A stretch of 47,391 nucleotides of DNA from positions 1 through 47,391 of the forward strand of contig JANJXT010000024.1 of NCBI GenBank assembly GCA_024708885.1. Direction: 5' to 3'. Both the position numbers and the translations under genes were made by a program. Within the stretch, counting starts at the first letter, position 1, and each line of letters begins with the position of its first letter. The notes beneath the pieces are model-generated. The model was not told where the DNA came from, did not search any database, and saw only the letters and a list, made by a program, of their open reading frames with translations. This document shows positions 35,641 through 43,228 of the stretch, in pieces. Source of the stretch: Thiobacillus sp. (GTDB taxonomy: Bacteria > Pseudomonadota > Gammaproteobacteria > Burkholderiales > Thiobacillaceae).

Positions 35641-35995
35641 CGGTATCTCTCCTAGAACAATCGATATGCCCGCTCAGCCCGGGGCTCAACGGTATTGCTG
35701 CATGCTATGCGCGCCCCGGCCTCGCCACCATCATTCTCATGGGTTAGCCCCCTCACCCATCAAGGGGGGGTGCCACCTACCCGAATGGCGTAGTCGAGGC
35801 GCCCCAACACGGGGGTGCCGCACCGGCGCGAACGGTGCGACAGTACCGGCCGACGAAGCAGGCCGCCCACACAGGAATCTATCAGCGTATTAAAATATGT
35901 TTCATCATGCAAGCCCCCGGATCGGGCAAGGTTGAAATCCGCCGGCGCGCCCCGATAAGCTGCCATACGTCCAACGCACCCCGACTTACACGCTC
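35641..35995. promoter_or_regulatory. Divergent regulatory region between dsrA and the Cas6-like operon
   Basis: No gene is supported here. It contains an AT-rich patch (ATTAAAATATGTTTCATC around 35890) suited to promoters. A weak minus-strand sigma-70 match there is TTGCAT, 17-base spacer, TACGCT. Between this patch and dsrA lie several hairpins: ATGGGT/ACCCAT (35739-35760), which competes with a CCCCCT/AGGGGG stem ending near 35770, and two adjoining stems listed separately. The dsrA leader would thus be about 230 nt and structured. Start points are not proven. Confidence 0.5.
35798..35838. other. Two directly adjoining hairpins in the dsrA/Cas6-like intergenic region
   Basis: Stem 1: GGCGCCCC (35798-35805) with GGGGTGCC (35812-35819), eight pairs including one G-U (as plus-strand RNA), six-base loop. 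Stem 2: GCACCG (35820-35825) with CGGTGC (35833-35838), six perfect pairs, seven-base loop. They abut with no spacer. Stems of this size resemble the short stem-loops recognised by Cas6 proteins, which is suggestive beside a Cas6-like gene but not evidence of binding. Confidence 0.55.
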
Positions 35996-36217
35996 ATGCC
36001 CGACATCACGCCCATCGATTCAATGCGCCTGCCCTTCGGCGGGCAGGAAATCGAGTTCCAGCATCTGGAGCACGAGGCCGGCGGCGTGCCGTTCCTGCGC
36101 ATCCGCATCCGCGAAAACAAGCGCTTCACGATTTTCGACGTCGATCCCGCCAGCGCGCGCCAGTGGGCCCGCCTGATGCAGGACTGGGCCGAGCGCAACC
36201 CCGGGGACGCCGCATGA
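35996..36217 (+). CDS. Small conserved-looking protein of unknown function, 73 aa
   Basis: Hydrophilic soluble protein with a beta-strand-rich start (MRLPFGGQEIEFQHLEHEAGGVPFLRIRI) and a C-terminal helix (ASARQWARLMQDWAERN). FTIFDVDPASARQWARL suggests a small alpha/beta fold. No cysteines, no signal peptide. Its stop codon overlaps the start of the Cas6-like gene (ATGA), so the two are translationally coupled and probably work together. I do not recognise the family with certainty. There is no clear ribosome binding site ahead of the ATG at 35996; an internal ATG (MRLPF) is possible. Confidence 0.7.
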   Translation: MPDITPIDSMRLPFGGQEIEFQHLEHEAGGVPFLRIRIRENKRFTIFDVDPASARQWARLMQDWAERNPGDAA

Positions 36218-36873
36218 GCTGGGACGCGTGGCCGGACAACCGGCCACAGGAATACACGCCGCGCATGGTCGACCTGCAGTTCGACCTCGCCGGCTCGACC
36301 ATTCCCGCCGACAGCGCCCAGCCGCTGCTCGATGCGCTGCGCCCGCTGCTGCCCTGGCTTGGCGAAGACCCCGGGGCGGGCATCCAGCACCTCAAGGGGG
36401 CCGAATCGACCCGTGGCGACACCGTGCTCCATATCAACCGCCGCGCCAAGCTGTTCCTGCGCGTGCCACGCGAGCGGGTCGACGCGATGCAGGCGCTGGT
36501 TGGCCAAACGCTCGACCTGACGGGCCACGTCCTCACCATCGGCGAATTCAAGACGCGCGCCTTCAGCCCGTTTGCCAACCTCTACGCGCATTTCGTTGAC
36601 ACCGGCAGCAGCACTGAAGAACAATTCGTGCAGGACATCATGCGCGAACTGGTCGACCGCTTCCAGCTGCGCTGCGGGTTCATCTGCGGCCGGCAGCAAA
36701 CGCTGCACAGTGCCGCCGGCGTGCTCACCGGACACAGCCTGATGCTGCACGACCTGCCGCCGCACAAGTCGCTGCAACTCCAGGACGAAGGCCTGGGGCG
36801 CAACCGGCTGCTCGGCTGCGGAATTTTCATCCCGCACAAGTCCATCGCGCCGGTTGCACCGGCGGTTCTTTGA
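36214..36873 (+). CDS. Cas6/Cmx6-like RAMP protein, no CRISPR nearby, 219 aa
   Basis: The sequence reads like Cas6 of the MYXAN (Cmx6) group: VDLQFDLAGSTIPADSAQPLLDAL at the start, PWLGEDPGAGIQHL, RRAKLFLRVP, GQTLDLTGHVLTIG, SPFANLYAHFV, CGFICGRQQTL. The C-terminal glycine-rich loop is GLGRNRLLGCGIF (193-205) followed by IPHKS. Such RAMP proteins bind and often cut RNA at the base of short stem-loops. Several histidines (H59, H73, H175, H179, H184) could be catalytic but none is assignable by eye. No other cas gene and no repeat array occur in the window. It sits between a coupled 73-aa gene and a DsrC paralogue, divergent from dsrA, so a non-CRISPR role in sulfur-gene RNA metabolism is possible. 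Family assignment is from pattern memory, not a search. Confidence 0.75.
   Translation: MSWDAWPDNRPQEYTPRMVDLQFDLAGSTIPADSAQPLLDALRPLLPWLGEDPGAGIQHLKGAESTRGDTVLHINRRAKLFLRVPRERVDAMQALVGQTLDLTGHVLTIGEFKTRAFSPFANLYAHFVDTGSSTEEQFVQDIMRELVDRFQLRCGFICGRQQTLHSAAGVLTGHSLMLHDLPPHKSLQLQDEGLGRNRLLGCGIFIPHKSIAPVAPAVL
36848..36864 (+). other. Strong triloop hairpin at the Cas6-like/rspA junction
   Basis: CGCCGGT (36848-36854) pairs perfectly with ACCGGCG (36858-36864) over a TGC loop. It lies within the last codons of the Cas6-like gene and ends 20 bases before the rspA ribosome binding site (AAAGGAG, 36884-36890). It shares the 9-mer GCACCGGCG with the second intergenic hairpin at 35820. It is a candidate processing site. 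Confidence 0.55.
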
Positions 36874-36895
36874 CAACCACCCGAAAGGAGTAATC

Positions 36896-37228
36896 ATGTC
36901 TTATGTTGCAAACGGTACCGAATTCGAAACGGACGAGGAAGGTTTCCTGATCGACGCCAACTTCAATGACGACATCGTGCCGGTGATCGCCGAATCCGAA
37001 GGCCTGAAGCTGAACGACGACCACTGGACCGTGGTCCGTTTCATGCGCGAGCGCTACCAGGAAGACGGCCAGACCCCCAACTTCCGCAACATGGTCGCCC
37101 TGCTCGATGAACAGGACGACAGCATCGACTGGAAGAAGAAGCTGTACGAACTCTTCCCGCAGCAGCCCAACCGCCAGGCCGCCAAGGTCGCCGGTCTGCC
37201 CAAGCCCTTCGGCAAGGGCGGCTACTGA
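36896..37228 (+). CDS. DsrC paralogue lacking both conserved cysteines (RspA type), 110 aa
   Basis: Clear TusE/DsrC fold: FETDEEGFLIDANFNDDIV, LNDDHWTVVRFMRERYQEDGQTPNFRNMV, then the arm KKLYELFPQQPNRQAAKVAGLPKPFGKGGY. Where DsrC has QACK...TGC, this protein has QAAK and FGKG, and it contains no cysteine. It therefore cannot carry sulfur. Members without cysteines have been proposed to be regulatory (RspA). It has a strong AAAGGAG site and follows the Cas6-like gene by 22 bases. It is opposite in direction to dsrC at 31660 and shares the C-terminal GLPKP motif. Confidence 0.92.
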   Translation: MSYVANGTEFETDEEGFLIDANFNDDIVPVIAESEGLKLNDDHWTVVRFMRERYQEDGQTPNFRNMVALLDEQDDSIDWKKKLYELFPQQPNRQAAKVAGLPKPFGKGGY

Positions 37229-37325
37229 TCGGGGATCAGGGATCAGGGACAGGATTCAGGGGCGGCCCAGGCCGCCACGTGCCTGACCCCGTTATCTCCA
37301 TCCCTCAACGTACCCGGTCACCCGC
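37229..37325 (+). repeat. GGGATCA tandem iterations and hairpin after the DsrC paralogue
   Basis: Directly after the stop come iterated GGGATCAGGGATCAGGGACAGG units (about 37234-37255). A perfect GGCGGC/GCCGCC stem (37261-37276, four-base loop) follows. There is no T-run. This may be a weak attenuator before the sulfurtransferase gene, or an interspersed repeat. Confidence 0.5.
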
Positions 37326-38174
37326 ATGTTTTCGAATACGCTCGTCAGCACCGCCGATCTTGCCGCGCATCTGGATGATCCCAACTGGGTCGTGCTGGAT
37401 TGCCGCTTCACGCTGACCGACACGGAAGCGGGTCGCGCGGCGTATCGCAAGGCGCACATTCCGGGCGCACGCTACGTGCATCTGGACGAGGATCTGTCGG
37501 CGCCGGTGGGGGAGAAGACGGGGCGCCACCCCCTGCCCGACCCGCACGTGCTGACCGAAAAGCTGTGTGCCTGGGGCGTGGGGGTGAACAAGCAGGTCGT
37601 GGTGTATGACGACAGCTACGGCGCCATGGCGGTGCGCCTGTGGTGGCTGATGCGCTGGCTCGGCCACCCGGCTGTGGCGCTGCTCGACGGCGGCTACCCG
37701 AAGTGGGCGCGGGAGAAGCGGCCGGTCGACGCCATTGTGCCGGCGCCGCATCGCGGCGCCTGCGCCTGCCTGCCCGAGCCCACCCAGGTCGTGGCCGCGG
37801 AAGACATCCTGCGCGCCTCGCAGACGGGCGAGCAGCTCATCATCGACGCACGCCCGGAGCGCCGCTTCAGCGGCGAGTTCGAGCCGCTCGATCCGGTCGC
37901 GGGACACGTGCCCGGTGCGATCAACTACCCGTTCGACGAGAACCTCGACGTCGACGGCACCTTCCTGCCCCCCGAAGCACTGCGCGAGAACTACCAGGCG
38001 CTGCTGCAGGGCAAGCCCGCCTGGCAGGTGCTGCACATGTGCGGTTCGGGCGTCACTGCCTGCCACAATGTGCTGGCGATGGAGATCGCCGGCCTGCCCG
38101 GTTCCCGGCTGTACCCCGGTTCGTGGAGCGAGTGGATCACCGACCCCGCCCTCCCCGTTGCCACAGGAGAATGA
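37326..38174 (+). CDS. sseA: Sulfurtransferase (SseA/rhodanese, two domains), 282 aa
   Basis: Tandem rhodanese domains: inactive N-terminal one (about 5-135, [27 protein letters not shown]) and active C-terminal one (about 155-275, [30 protein letters not shown]). The active loop [12 protein letters not shown] has the nucleophile C239; CGSGVT is typical of 3-mercaptopyruvate sulfurtransferases rather than thiosulfate sulfurtransferases. It would form a cysteine persulfide and could feed TusA/DsrEFH. That partner is inferred; no tusA is in the window. It is followed two bases later by an unknown gene. Confidence 0.9.
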   Translation: MFSNTLVSTADLAAHLDDPNWVVLDCRFTLTDTEAGRAAYRKAHIPGARYVHLDEDLSAPVGEKTGRHPLPDPHVLTEKLCAWGVGVNKQVVVYDDSYGAMAVRLWWLMRWLGHPAVALLDGGYPKWAREKRPVDAIVPAPHRGACACLPEPTQVVAAEDILRASQTGEQLIIDARPERRFSGEFEPLDPVAGHVPGAINYPFDENLDVDGTFLPPEALRENYQALLQGKPAWQVLHMCGSGVTACHNVLAMEIAGLPGSRLYPGSWSEWITDPALPVATGE

Positions 38175-38176
38175 CC

Positions 38177-38797
38177 ATGGCCAAACCCATTCGCGTCAAG
38201 ACCGTCTGGTTCAAGAAAGAAGGCAGCCGCAGCCCGGAGGAAATCGCCACCGCGGTCGCCTCGACCATCTGGCGCGTGGCCGACAAGGCGGTCGACAACC
38301 TCGGCCGCGAGAACTACGACATTCTCACGTCGGCGCGCGGCTTCAAGCTGATCGCCGAATTCGTCGCCTTTCTGGTGCACTACTGCGACCGCATGGCCTA
38401 CGCGACGCAGACACCGGAACACCGTGCCGCGGTGCTGCAGGCGATGAGCTCGCGCCTCGCCGAAGTCATGCGCGACAACATTCTGGAGGCGGTCGGCCCG
38501 GATGGCACGCGCGATTTCAAGGCGGAGTTCGTCGATTTCCTCAATCGCCGCTTCGCCGACTACGCCGAATTCGAGTTCCCGGAAGACAGCAAGGCGAGCT
38601 TTCCGGCGCTGCGCTTCCTCGGCCTGCAGATTCGCGAGGAAATGGGCGACGACGACAAGACCTGGGTCATGGACCAGATCATGGACATCGAAATGCCCGA
38701 GATGATGGGCACGGTGCAGAAGAGCTTCCAGGGCCTGCTGTCGAACGCGCCGGTGAAGCGCGGCTTCGGCTCGCCCGACATGCTGCCGCCGGAATAA
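38177..38797 (+). CDS. Uncharacterised helical protein, 206 aa
   Basis: Soluble, mainly helical, with charged and aromatic residues: [26 protein letters not shown] at the start, then [39 protein letters not shown] and an acidic C-terminal half with [13 protein letters not shown]. One cysteine (YCDR). No signal peptide or known domain recognised. AGGAG lies just ahead of ATG 38177, overlapping the sulfurtransferase end, so it is co-transcribed with the sulfurtransferase and dioxygenase genes. I give no function. Confidence 0.85.
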   Translation: MAKPIRVKTVWFKKEGSRSPEEIATAVASTIWRVADKAVDNLGRENYDILTSARGFKLIAEFVAFLVHYCDRMAYATQTPEHRAAVLQAMSSRLAEVMRDNILEAVGPDGTRDFKAEFVDFLNRRFADYAEFEFPEDSKASFPALRFLGLQIREEMGDDDKTWVMDQIMDIEMPEMMGTVQKSFQGLLSNAPVKRGFGSPDMLPPE

Positions 38798-38800
38798 TCC

Positions 38801-39712
38801 TTGCCCGGTTCGCCCTTCGACCTCGCCGACGAGACCGCCTACCGCGCCTGGCGCGATGCCAGGCTCGCCGGCTACCCGCGCAGCAGCGACGAACTGGTCG
38901 TGCCGCTGGCCGACCCGCGGCAACTCTCCGCGAGCGAGTTCGACGCACTGGCGGCGTGCTGCGCCCGCGCCAACATGGTCATCTACGACGCCTCGCACCT
39001 GCCTGCCGCCGACAAGGCGCTGCCGCATCGCCTCGCGCGCCAGCTCGGGCTCGTGCGGCTGGAGGGCAACTACCTCGCCGACGAGGACGGGCTGTCCAGC
39101 ATCACGCCGGCCGACGACGAGGGCGGTCTGCGCGGCGAGTTCATCCCCTACACCCACAAGCCGATCAACTGGCACACCGACGGCTACTACAACGCGCCGC
39201 AGCAGCGCATCCTCGGCATGCTGCTGCACTGCGCGCAGGACGCCGAGACGGGCGGCGAGAACCGCCTGCTCGACCACGAGCTTGCCTACATCCAGCTGCG
39301 CGACGCCAATCCCGAACACGTCGATGCGCTGATGCAGCCCGATGCGATGACGATCCCGGCACGCAGGGACGAACACGGCGTCGCGCGCCCCGCCCAGGGG
39401 GGGCCGGTGTTCGCCGTCGACGGCGCCGGCGGGTTTCTCGCCATGCGCTATACCGCGCGCACCCGCTCCATCGCATGGCGCGAGGACGCGCGCACCCGCG
39501 CAGCGGTGCGCACCCTCGCGGAGATCCTCGCCGATTCGGAACATCGCCTGACGGTGCGCCTGCGTCCCGGCATGGGACTGGTGTGCAACAACGTGCTGCA
39601 CACCCGCGAGGCATTCGCCGATTCGCCCGAACGGCGTCGCCTGCTGTACCGCGGACGCTATTACGACCGCCTGGACTTCGACATGCGTCCGGCCTGGCAG
39701 CGGTTAGAATAG
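38801..39712 (+). CDS. TauD/TfdA-type Fe(II)/2-oxoglutarate dioxygenase-like protein, 303 aa
   Basis: The cupin-type iron site is visible: NWHTDGYY gives H125 and D127, and [10 protein letters not shown] gives H267. An Arg-rich stretch near 278-280 could bind 2-oxoglutarate. [23 protein letters not shown] and [15 protein letters not shown] are TauD/TfdA-like. The substrate is unknown; taurine specificity cannot be claimed. The start codon appears to be TTG at 38801, four bases after the previous stop. It is the last gene of the sulfurtransferase group; hemA follows after 29 bases. Confidence 0.85.
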   Translation: MPGSPFDLADETAYRAWRDARLAGYPRSSDELVVPLADPRQLSASEFDALAACCARANMVIYDASHLPAADKALPHRLARQLGLVRLEGNYLADEDGLSSITPADDEGGLRGEFIPYTHKPINWHTDGYYNAPQQRILGMLLHCAQDAETGGENRLLDHELAYIQLRDANPEHVDALMQPDAMTIPARRDEHGVARPAQGGPVFAVDGAGGFLAMRYTARTRSIAWREDARTRAAVRTLAEILADSEHRLTVRLRPGMGLVCNNVLHTREAFADSPERRRLLYRGRYYDRLDFDMRPAWQRLE

Positions 39713-39741
39713 CCCCGTCTCAAGACTGGCCATCTGCCGCC

Positions 39742-40992
39742 ATGCAGTTACTTGCCCTCGGAGTCAACCATCACACCGCGCCCCTCGCCATTCGCGAGCA
39801 GGTCGCGTTCGGCCCGGAAAAACTGGAGCATGCCCTGCATGACCTGACGCAGAGCCGGCGCGCGACCGAGGTGGCGATCCTGTCGACCTGCAACCGCACC
39901 GAACTGTACGTCAACTCGCCCGAGCCGGAGACGGTGAGCGCCTGGCTCGCGGAATTTCACCGCATCGAACCGCAGGAGCTGGCGCCCTATCTGTATGCGC
40001 TGCCGCGCGAGAAGGCGGCGCAGCACGCGTTCCGCGTGGCGGCCGGGCTCGACTCGATGGTGCTCGGCGAAACGCAGATCCTCGGCCAGATGAAACAGGC
40101 CGTGCAGACCGCGGAAAAAGCCGGGACCTTGGGCCTGCTGCTGCACAAGCTGTTCCAGCGCACCTTCTCGGTCGCCAAGGAAGTGCGCAGCAGCACCGAA
40201 ATCGGCGCCAACTCGGTGTCCATGGCAGCCGCCGCGGTGCGGCTCGCCGAGCGCATCTTCCCCGGCATCCGCGAGCAGGCCTGTCTGTTCATCGGCGCGG
40301 GCGAGATGATCGAGCTGTGCATCACCCACTTCGCCGCCCAGCATCCGCACCGCATGACCGTGGCCAACCGTACCGTCGAGCGCGCCCGCCCGCTCGCCGA
40401 CCGTTTCGCCGCCGGCGCCATCCCGCTCACCGCCCTGCCCGACGAGCTCGCCAAGTACGACATCATCGTCACCTCGACGGCGAGCCCGCTGCCCATCCTC
40501 GGCAAGGGCCTGCTCGAACGCGCGGTCAAACAGCGCCGTCACCGCCCGATCTTCATTGTCGACCTCGCCGTACCGCGCGACGTCGAGGCCGAGGTCGCGG
40601 AGATGAACGACGTCTTCCTCTACACCGTCGACGATCTCGGCCAGGTGGTGCGCGAAGGCATGGACAACCGCGTCGCACAGGTGGCGCAGGCGGAGGCGAT
40701 CATCGAGACCAGCGTGGAGAGCTTCGTGCACTGGATGGAGGGCCGCGAACTGGTGCCGGTGATCCGCTCGTTGCGCGACGCCGGCGAGCGCCACCGCCGC
40801 CACGAGATCGAGAAGGCGCAGAAGGCCCTGGCGCGCGGCGAGGACCCGGCCAAGGTGCTCGACGCGCTGAGTCATACCCTGTCCAACAAACTGCTGCACG
40901 CCCCGACCTACGCACTCAGCCACGCCAGCCGCGACGAGCGCGAGCAAGTCGCCCGCCTCGTCAGCAAGCTCTACGGCCTGCACCAGGAATGA
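39742..40992 (+). CDS. hemA: Glutamyl-tRNA reductase HemA, 416 aa
   Basis: First enzyme of C5 tetrapyrrole synthesis. GVNHHTAP and [12 protein letters not shown] hold the catalytic C50. [22 protein letters not shown], the NADPH site [21 protein letters not shown] and [12 protein letters not shown] are all family-typical. It opens the conserved hemA-prfA-prmC block of betaproteobacteria. It gives precursor for the siroheme made by CysG and for the cytochromes DsrJ and DsrM. Confidence 0.97.
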   Translation: MQLLALGVNHHTAPLAIREQVAFGPEKLEHALHDLTQSRRATEVAILSTCNRTELYVNSPEPETVSAWLAEFHRIEPQELAPYLYALPREKAAQHAFRVAAGLDSMVLGETQILGQMKQAVQTAEKAGTLGLLLHKLFQRTFSVAKEVRSSTEIGANSVSMAAAAVRLAERIFPGIREQACLFIGAGEMIELCITHFAAQHPHRMTVANRTVERARPLADRFAAGAIPLTALPDELAKYDIIVTSTASPLPILGKGLLERAVKQRRHRPIFIVDLAVPRDVEAEVAEMNDVFLYTVDDLGQVVREGMDNRVAQVAQAEAIIETSVESFVHWMEGRELVPVIRSLRDAGERHRRHEIEKAQKALARGEDPAKVLDALSHTLSNKLLHAPTYALSHASRDEREQVARLVSKLYGLHQE

Positions 40993-41069
40993 AACCGGGA
41001 CATGCACTGCACCATCGGGACGCGACAAATCAACGGGATGCAGATCGGGTTTTGGCGTTAGCCCGCCAT

Positions 41070-41087
41070 GTCAGGCTGAAGCCCGAC
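41070..41087. repeat. REP-like short palindrome between hemA and prfA
   Basis: GTCAGGCT-GA-AGCCCGAC forms an imperfect stem (one mismatch) over a tiny loop and matches the look of REP sequences such as GTCGGGCTTCAGCCCGAC. It is in the 118-bp hemA-prfA gap, which otherwise shows no gene. Confidence 0.5.
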
Positions 41088-41110
41088 CTGCGGTTCCAGG
41101 ACAATCCGGG

Positions 41111-42193
41111 ATGAAAGCCTCGCTTGCCGACAAGCTCGCTCGCGCCGACGAGCGGCTGGTGGAACTCGACGCCCTGCTGGCGCAGCCGGAAATCGCCGGC
41201 GACATGGACAGCTACCGCAAGCTCTCGCGCGAACGCGCCGAGCTCGATCCGGTGGTCGCGCTGTACCGCCAATACCGGCAGGTCGAGGCCGACCGGAAAA
41301 CCGCGCACGACCTGCTCGCGGATCCCGGCATGCGCGAACTCGCCGAAGCCGAGCTCGCCGACGGCGCGGCGAAGATCGCACGGCTGGAAACCGATTTGCA
41401 GGCCGCGCTGCTGCCGCGCGACCCCAACGACGAACGCAACATCTTCCTGGAGATCCGTGCCGGCACCGGCGGCGACGAATCGGCGCTGTTCGCCGGCGAT
41501 CTCCTGCGCATGTACACCCGCTACGCCGAGCGTCAGGCCTGGCGTGTGGACATCGTGTCGGACAACCCCGGCGAGGTCGGCGGCCACAAGGAAGTCATCG
41601 TGCGCGTCGTCGGCCACGGCGCCTATTCGCGCCTGAAATTCGAATCCGGCGGCCATCGCGTGCAGCGCGTGCCGGAGACCGAATCGCAGGGCCGCATCCA
41701 CACCTCGGCGTGCACCGTGGCGGTGATGCCCGAAGCCGACGAGGTCGGCGAAGTCGACATCAACCCGGCCGAGCTCAGGATCGACACCTTCCGCGCCTCG
41801 GGAGCGGGCGGCCAGCACATCAACAAGACCGATTCCGCGGTGCGCATCACCCACCTGCCGACCGGGCTGGTGGTCGAATGCCAGGACGACCGCTCGCAGC
41901 ACCGCAACCGCGCGCAGGCGATGAGCGTGCTCGCCGCACGTCTGAAGGACCGCGAACTCCAGGCGCAACAAGCCGCCGAAGCCAGCACGCGCAAGCGGCT
42001 CGTCGGCAGCGGCGACCGCTCCGATCGCATCCGCACCTACAACTTCCCGCAGGGCCGCATCACCGATCACCGCATCAACCTCACGCTGTACAAGATCGAC
42101 GCGATGATGGACGGCGAGCTCGACGAACTCCTCGACGCGCTGGCGGCCGAGCACCAGGCCGACGAGCTGGCGGCGCTTTCCGGCGAGGCTTGA
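41111..42193 (+). CDS. prfA: Peptide chain release factor 1, 360 aa
   Basis: Class I release factor for UAA/UAG codons. The GGQ peptidyl-tRNA hydrolysis motif is at 233-235 ([18 protein letters not shown]). The anticodon-like PxT segment lies in the [24 protein letters not shown] region (split: RVPETE, then GRIHTSA). Length is standard. Modified on the GGQ glutamine by PrmC, encoded three bases downstream. Confidence 0.98.
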   Translation: MKASLADKLARADERLVELDALLAQPEIAGDMDSYRKLSRERAELDPVVALYRQYRQVEADRKTAHDLLADPGMRELAEAELADGAAKIARLETDLQAALLPRDPNDERNIFLEIRAGTGGDESALFAGDLLRMYTRYAERQAWRVDIVSDNPGEVGGHKEVIVRVVGHGAYSRLKFESGGHRVQRVPETESQGRIHTSACTVAVMPEADEVGEVDINPAELRIDTFRASGAGGQHINKTDSAVRITHLPTGLVVECQDDRSQHRNRAQAMSVLAARLKDRELQAQQAAEASTRKRLVGSGDRSDRIRTYNFPQGRITDHRINLTLYKIDAMMDGELDELLDALAAEHQADELAALSGEA

Positions 42194-42196
42194 GGT

Positions 42197-43093
42197 GTGA
42201 GACCGGAAGCGGCAGGCGGGGCGGCGGCGCGCATCGCCGACCTGCTCGACGACGCCACCGCCCGCCTCAGTGCAGCACTCGGGCTTGAGAAACGCGAGGC
42301 GCGGCTGGAAGCGCGTGTGCTCGCCGCGTGCGCCTGGAACGTGGCGCCGGCCTGGCTGATCGCGCACGCCACCGACACCGCGGCACCCGCCGCGGGCACA
42401 TCCTTCGCGGCGCTGCTGACGCGCCGCCTGGCGGGCGAGCCGGTGGCCTACCTCACCGGGCGGCGCGAGTTCTACGGGCGCAGCTTTGAAGTCAACCCGG
42501 CGGTGCTGATCCCGCGACCGGAGACCGAAAGCCTGGTCGAACTGGCACTGGAACGCCTGCCGCCCGGCAAAGCGGTGTCCGTGCTCGATCTCGGCACGGG
42601 CAGCGGCTGCATCGCCATCACCCTGGCGCTGGAGCGGCCGCAGGCATGCGTCACCGCAGTCGACCGCTCGCACGCCGCGCTGGCCGTGGCGCGGCGCAAT
42701 GCCGAGATGCTGAACGCAACGGTCGAATTTCTGCATAGCGACTGGTTCGCCGCGCTCGGCGGCCGCCGCTTCGATCTCATTGTCGCCAACCCGCCCTACG
42801 TGGCGCGCAACGATCCGCACCTGGCGCGCGGCGACCTGCGCTTCGAACCGGTGTCCGCGCTGGCCGCAGGCAGCGGCGGCCTGGACGACCTGCGCACGCT
42901 CGCTGCCACCGCCCCCGCTCATCTCAAGCCGGGCGGCTGGCTGCTGCTGGAGCACGGCTGGGACCAGGCAGAGGCCGTGCGCGGCTTGCTGCACGCGGCC
43001 GGCTTCGCCACCCCCGCCACCTGGCAGGACCTTGCCGGCCAGCCGCGCATCAGCGGCGGATTTTTGTCGGAAAACTTTACACTCGAAGCCTGA
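42197..43093 (+). CDS. prmC: Release factor glutamine methyltransferase PrmC, 298 aa
   Basis: N-terminal helical domain, then the SAM fold with VLDLGTGSGCIAITLAL and the catalytic NPPYVARND. EFYGRSFEVNPAVLIPRPETESLVE is a PrmC signature. It methylates GGQ of PrfA. The start is GTG at 42197, three bases after the prfA stop. Confidence 0.96.
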   Translation: MRPEAAGGAAARIADLLDDATARLSAALGLEKREARLEARVLAACAWNVAPAWLIAHATDTAAPAAGTSFAALLTRRLAGEPVAYLTGRREFYGRSFEVNPAVLIPRPETESLVELALERLPPGKAVSVLDLGTGSGCIAITLALERPQACVTAVDRSHAALAVARRNAEMLNATVEFLHSDWFAALGGRRFDLIVANPPYVARNDPHLARGDLRFEPVSALAAGSGGLDDLRTLAATAPAHLKPGGWLLLEHGWDQAEAVRGLLHAAGFATPATWQDLAGQPRISGGFLSENFTLEA

Positions 43094-43156
43094 GCCAGCC
43101 GCGCGACCGCCCGGCAATCCGCTTGGCATGGGCCTTTATGGGGATACCTGTACGGC

Positions 43157-43172
43157 TGGCGCAAAAATTGCT
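43157..43172 (+). promoter_or_regulatory. Sigma-54 (RpoN) promoter
   Basis: TGGCGCAAAAATTGCT matches the -24/-12 consensus TGGCACG-N4-TTGCW with the required 10 bases between GG and GC. It lies 57 bases ahead of the Tat-signal protein start. In exosortase-bearing betaproteobacteria, RpoN-type sites often precede surface-protein genes. The bound activator is unknown and no enhancer site was located. Confidence 0.75.
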
Positions 43173-43228
43173 AGTAATACAGTAATCCGCACATACCCGA
43201 AAACCCGCTCCATCCATCGAGAACCGAC

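Noticed and set aside
35760-35966. Minus-strand 68-codon frame in the dsrA upstream region
   Set aside because: No binding site; it covers the hairpins and the likely promoter.
35600-37400. CRISPR array next to the Cas6-like gene
   Set aside because: I looked for direct repeats of 25-40 bases with regular spacing; only short hairpins and GGGATCA iterations are present.
43094-43156. Riboswitch or small RNA between prmC and the Tat-protein gene
   Set aside because: No known aptamer core could be recognised; the sigma-54 promoter explains the conserved-looking part.
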